Shown: one piece after another, positions 34,801 to 37,169 of the stretch
How the letters are laid out: every line of letters starts with the position of its first letter
Position numbering within the stretch: the first letter of the stretch is position 1
NCBI GenBank assembly: GCA_008931825.1
Contig: QXVZ01021410.1
Location: forward strand, 1-37,169
Source of the DNA: Phallusia fumigata
Taxonomy: Eukaryota > Chordata > Ascidiacea > Phlebobranchia > Ascidiidae
Reading direction: 5' to 3'
DNA length: 37,169 nucleotides
The notes under the pieces: generated by a model
Database searches by the model: none
What the model was told of the DNA's origin: nothing
Seen by the model: the letters and a program-made list of their open reading frames with translations, nothing else
Translations under genes and position numbers: made by a program

Positions 34801-36265
34801 TTTTCCATTGTGACACAGAAACCACGTTAACACCCCCCATGAGCTATGCCTATTCCCATTATACGTCTTCCTTACATCTTGCCTTTATACTTATGGTTGT
34901 AGATCTTGCATGATATTTACCTTTTTGTATATTTTATTACTTAACCAAAAACGCTGCTTAATTTTTTTCACTGAAGTAATGCATGTAGTGTCTGAAACTA
35001 CTGTCTTACCCTCACACGTCTGCTTTGTAGGTGACCACTCGAAACCGGTTGAACACGTCACATCAACAATCGAATCTTTGCCTCTGCAGTTTCCACTGCT
35101 ACATGGGGTAGCAGCGTCACCAAGTGGCGAGCCGTCTCTACTTGTTGCCTCCGCTAGCTGGGGTAAACTAGGCTCGCATGGTGGACGAAGGCATCTGCAA
35201 CAAGATGTTTATTTTATCGGAAATTTGGTCTTTATTTGACCAACCTAAAAACGGGACGGGATTGGTAAGTTAACGTAAGTTTGAATCCGCATGTGTCAGA
35301 ATCTAAAAATACAGTTTAAAAACATTTTTAATATGTTGTGCTATTACTCTTTTGTTGTTTCATCATATTGCAGCAACAAAAAATAATTGTACCTTTAAAC
35401 TAAAAGACAAATTAAAGTCCAAAAATTATCTTTTCTTATTGGATTTGGGTAATCAAAACAAAACAAATTTGAATACCATGAATCAATACAGAATACAGTA
35501 CTACCTGTTCCACTTTTTACACCGCTTTAAAAACTCTAAAAGTATACATTTACAAATGTCATGCGATTAGGTACAAAATCATTCATTTTACCAAAACGTA
35601 TATTTATAATAAGCGTCCTCAGGACCACACACCGCTTAATTTCGTCGCTACTTCCTTCGCACTTGCTATTTGGAGCCATCACATTTTGACAAGTGCGGTT
35701 TCGTCTCATCAAACCTTCAGAACAGCTTGCTGAACACGAAGACCAGCTTCCCCATTCGCTCCATTCTGTTTGGTGCAAAGTTTTGTCTGTTACTGCACGT
35801 TTCCTGTGATATCTTTTTTGCAGAAACTTGGTAGTATCTTTTTTGTCTTGAATTAGGTTCGTTTAAGGGTTTAACTATCGGGCTTGGTGGAAATTACAAT
35901 GGAAATGTTGTCACAATCAAACAGGAACAAAAGGATTTCTCTATGTTAAGCAAACAAAGAAATACGTCAAATTGGTCAAAAAGGAACTTCAACAACAACA
36001 TCAAGGCGGGTAAATTAAAAATATATTTTTACGTTAAGACTAAAAGTTTGTGCTATTTTGTTGTTTTAGACTTATTTACGATTAATACAATTAGTCTTAC
36101 GGCTTTTATTGTTTTTCAACTCACGGGGACAACGTTTTGTGTTGCATTCCATGGACTCAAAAGCATCACCCTGGCACATATTTCTGCTGCATAACCGAAT
36201 TCTGCTTCTGGAACCAGCGCCACATGTTTTGGAACATGTCGACCATTCTGACCAATCCAGCCAAT
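27275..36265 (-). CDS. TSP1/EGF/S1 protease/sushi/tectonin mosaic protein, 5' partial
   Basis: Seventeen exons on the minus strand, running from 36265 down to the stop TAG at 27275-27277, give about 1,113 codons. Visible order: TSP1, TSP1, Cys-rich module, calcium-binding-type EGF, complete trypsin-like S1 protease, six TSP1, sushi/CCP, tectonin-like repeats. The link from protease to the following TSP1 is direct: 31758 ends in phase 1 and 31423 begins with the two matching bases, giving [10 protein letters not shown]. The protein is cysteine-rich with many N-x-S/T sites, so it should be extracellular; the signal peptide must lie upstream of the window. The first exon enters in phase 1. One junction (28763 to 28341) does not agree in phase and is unresolved. 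I know no named gene with this order and assign no symbol. Confidence 0.82.
28985..29197 (-). CDS. Sushi/CCP domain
   Basis: The exon gives [40 protein letters not shown] and [14 protein letters not shown], the four-Cys sushi layout with conserved G-x-W. The donor chosen at 28984 (A|GTATGT) keeps phase 1 and adds a short N-glycosylatable tail (NVTAFET); an alternative donor right at the last Cys is also in phase but weaker. Confidence 0.88.
29409..31423 (-). CDS. Six tandem TSP1 repeats after the protease
   Basis: Exons are 31423-31192, 30918-30766, 30423-29939 and 29546-29409. Repeat starts are [75 protein letters not shown] and [15 protein letters not shown]. Each carries six cysteines. 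Repeats 2, 3 and 6 are split by introns, the first two at the same place after the second Cys (phase 2), which suggests tandem duplication. The W-x-x-W motifs are candidate C-mannosylation sites. Introns 29547-29938, 30424-30765 and 31424-31757 show nothing notable. Confidence 0.92.
31758..34549 (-). CDS. Trypsin-like S1 serine protease domain, catalytic triad intact
   Basis: Exons are 34549-34281 (from IVGG), 33803-33628, 33212-33037, 32655-32498 and 31959-31758. Catalytic His is in [12 protein letters not shown], Asp in NDIALIQTD and Ser in GDSGGPLVC. Asp six residues before the Ser (KDSCQGDSGG) predicts cleavage after Arg or Lys. Disulphide cysteines are all present: SLCGG/AAHC, CLP/propeptide, SCFATG/LVCQ, RDC/FCAG and SCQG/HGCA. 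The conserved GWG is GFG here (CFATGFGT). Intron phases 0, 2, 1, 0 are consistent throughout. Introns include one MITE; nothing else is seen in 31960-32497, 32656-33036 and 33804-34280. Confidence 0.92.
33437..33564. mobile_element. MITE of the TAGACCAGTGGTTCC family, copy 3
   Basis: The left end is TAGACCAGTTGTTCCAAAAC and the right end is GGGAACCACTGGTTTA, which are inverted relative to one another. The internal CTTCTTGTCTAGCAAGGGAG matches copy 1. It lies in an intron of the minus-strand protease gene (33213-33627). Confidence 0.7.
34281..34549 (-). CDS. Calcium-binding-type EGF domain and protease propeptide junction
   Basis: [20 protein letters not shown] and GSFSC follow the cbEGF consensus (D-x-N-E-C, C-x-N-x-x-G-S-F-x-C). 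A second Cys cluster follows, then [20 protein letters not shown]. The Arg before IVGG is the expected activation cut, and the Cys in EEGCGM is placed to stay disulphide-linked to the catalytic domain. The exon ends WPWM in phase 0. Confidence 0.85.
35010..35194 (-). CDS. Cys-rich module between TSP1 and EGF
   Basis: The exon finishes TSP1 with CLRPPCEP, then gives [20 protein letters not shown] and [14 protein letters not shown]. The spacing is reminiscent of a shortened sushi domain (final G-x-x-W...C) but it lacks the usual four-Cys layout, so I leave it unnamed. It joins in phase 1 to the EGF exon. Confidence 0.7.
35633..36265 (-). CDS. Two TSP1 repeats upstream of the protease
   Basis: Exons are 36265-36125 and 35765-35633. 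The first reads [20 protein letters not shown] with later Cys in RLCSRNMCQ and ECNTKRCP. The second reads [17 protein letters not shown] with RNRTCQ and SKCEGSS. Both show the W-x-x-W-x-x-C-S-x-T/S-C-G pattern. The second has its last two cysteines in the next exon (KRCLRPPC), using a CG|GT donor at 35632 in phase 2. Confidence 0.88.
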
Positions 36266-37169
36266 CTGTAGATTTATCAAAAAGATTTCCGTTAATGGCG
36301 TTATTGTCGTGAGATTTGAATAAGGCAGTCGCTTCCTACCCATCATTAGGACATTATATTTATTGGTCAAAAATCTTTGTCAGTTTCCTCTTATTTTCCG
36401 TTAATGAAACAACGTTATACGTTTTGTTTATTTTACATTTTAGTTATGGTAAGAGTTGGTGCCATCAGATCAAAGCAAAGTTTTGCTGAGAAAATTACAG
36501 ATCAGGAAGTTTGCAACTCAAAGTACACCACGTGAATATCCAAGCATGTATACTACGCTATTCAAAGATTTGGACAACCCAAGCACTGCGACAGTTGTCT
36601 TTTTAACAGAATGTTGGATTTTATATTTCATTGAACAGTTNACTGTCAACCATTAGCAATGCCTTTTAAATACAACTCTATTTAAAGCAGGTGTTCGGCG
36701 GGTAGGTGCCTTTGATATGATTATGGAGGAAATATGCTGGTTTGCAATTAACTAAGCTAAATCGCAGGACTTACGTCAAACTTGAGGCAACTTTCATTCG
36801 TTGTTTTCATCGCAATGTATTTTAATTGCTGTTCGTTTTTACCTGTAGGCTATGAGCAGGACTGCCACTGTAATAAGGTTTCGTTTAGTCTTTTCAGGTG
36901 TTATGCTTTGGAAATCGTAGGGACGCTATTGCACCAAGGTATTAGGTTTTTCGCGCCTTTTTAGCCGCCGTGTATGGCGAGCCAACAAAAAATGTAAATG
37001 TGTGTGTTTATTATACAGCAACAACAGCTCAACCGTTTAAATGAGTCACAAATGCAAACGATCGCTGAAGGCGAAAAAATAGTTACGCGTTATCTTTTTT
37101 TATTGTTTTTGTCTCTTGAGCGGAGGCCTTTTGCCTTTGTCCCCTTTGACCCATCTTTATCTGGTTCCG
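36266..37169. other. Region upstream of the visible protease-gene exons, no exon seen
   Basis: I find no TSP1-, EGF- or protease-like reading on the minus strand here. It contains the N at 36641. It is probably intron sequence leading to upstream exons outside the window. Confidence 0.5.
36641..36641. other. Single N upstream of the protease gene fragment
   Basis: A probable contig join in the 5' direction of the minus-strand gene; further exons may be lost or lie beyond the window. Confidence 0.7.

Noticed and set aside
35275..35302. A 28-base candidate microexon between the second TSP1 and the Cys-rich module
   Set aside because: It fits the phases of a different donor choice, but using the CG|GT donor at 35632 gives the correct fifth and sixth TSP1 cysteines (KRCLRPPC) without it, and its own donor is weak.
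27275..36265. Several separate minus-strand genes (TSP1 protein, protease, lectin)
   Set aside because: Exon junction phases between protease, TSP1 and sushi exons all match and no stop codon or start lies between them.

Overview
The window looks like nuclear DNA of an invertebrate chordate, most likely a Ciona-type ascidian. It is AT-rich, with short exons in compact introns of about 0.3-1 kb, tRNA-derived SINEs, many small TIR transposons, and two places where allelic copies of one locus seem to have been assembled side by side, as expected from a very polymorphic animal. The species is an inference; the gene structures are read directly.

Plus strand, 2888-24909: one complete 32-exon gene for a giant-muscle-protein relative of about 1,556 residues. 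Domain order is Ig1, lysine-rich linker with an IGFN1-type signature, Ig2 to Ig6, FN3-1, Ig7, FN3-2, Ig8, FN3-3, FN3-4, FN3-5, Ig9, FN3-6, stop. It is an IGFN1-like protein of the titin/myosin-binding-protein family, with no kinase domain. All splice phases agree except in exon 13, where one base is missing, and one intron uses a GC donor. Exons 7-8 and 27-28 appear twice because of assembly redundancy around single-N gaps.

24910-27274 is a tail-to-tail intergenic region with minisatellite and A-rich repeats and no supported gene.

Minus strand, 36265-27275: the 3' part of a second gene that continues beyond the right side. It encodes a secreted-type mosaic protein: two thrombospondin type 1 repeats (TSP1), a Cys-rich module, a calcium-binding-type EGF, a full trypsin-like S1 protease with intact catalytic triad, six TSP1 repeats, a sushi/CCP domain and C-terminal tectonin-like beta-propeller repeats. 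The domains are joined through compatible splice phases, so they form one protein rather than several genes; only the junction inside the tectonin part is not resolved.

The introns carry the main surprises. A complete hammerhead self-cleaving ribozyme motif lies on the minus strand at 17451-17505. A CpG-dense block with promoter-type motifs sits in intron 9. There are also a hAT-like MITE with matching 8-bp target duplications, a second MITE family in three copies, two SINEs, and a tRNA-half fragment flanked by 9-bp direct repeats.
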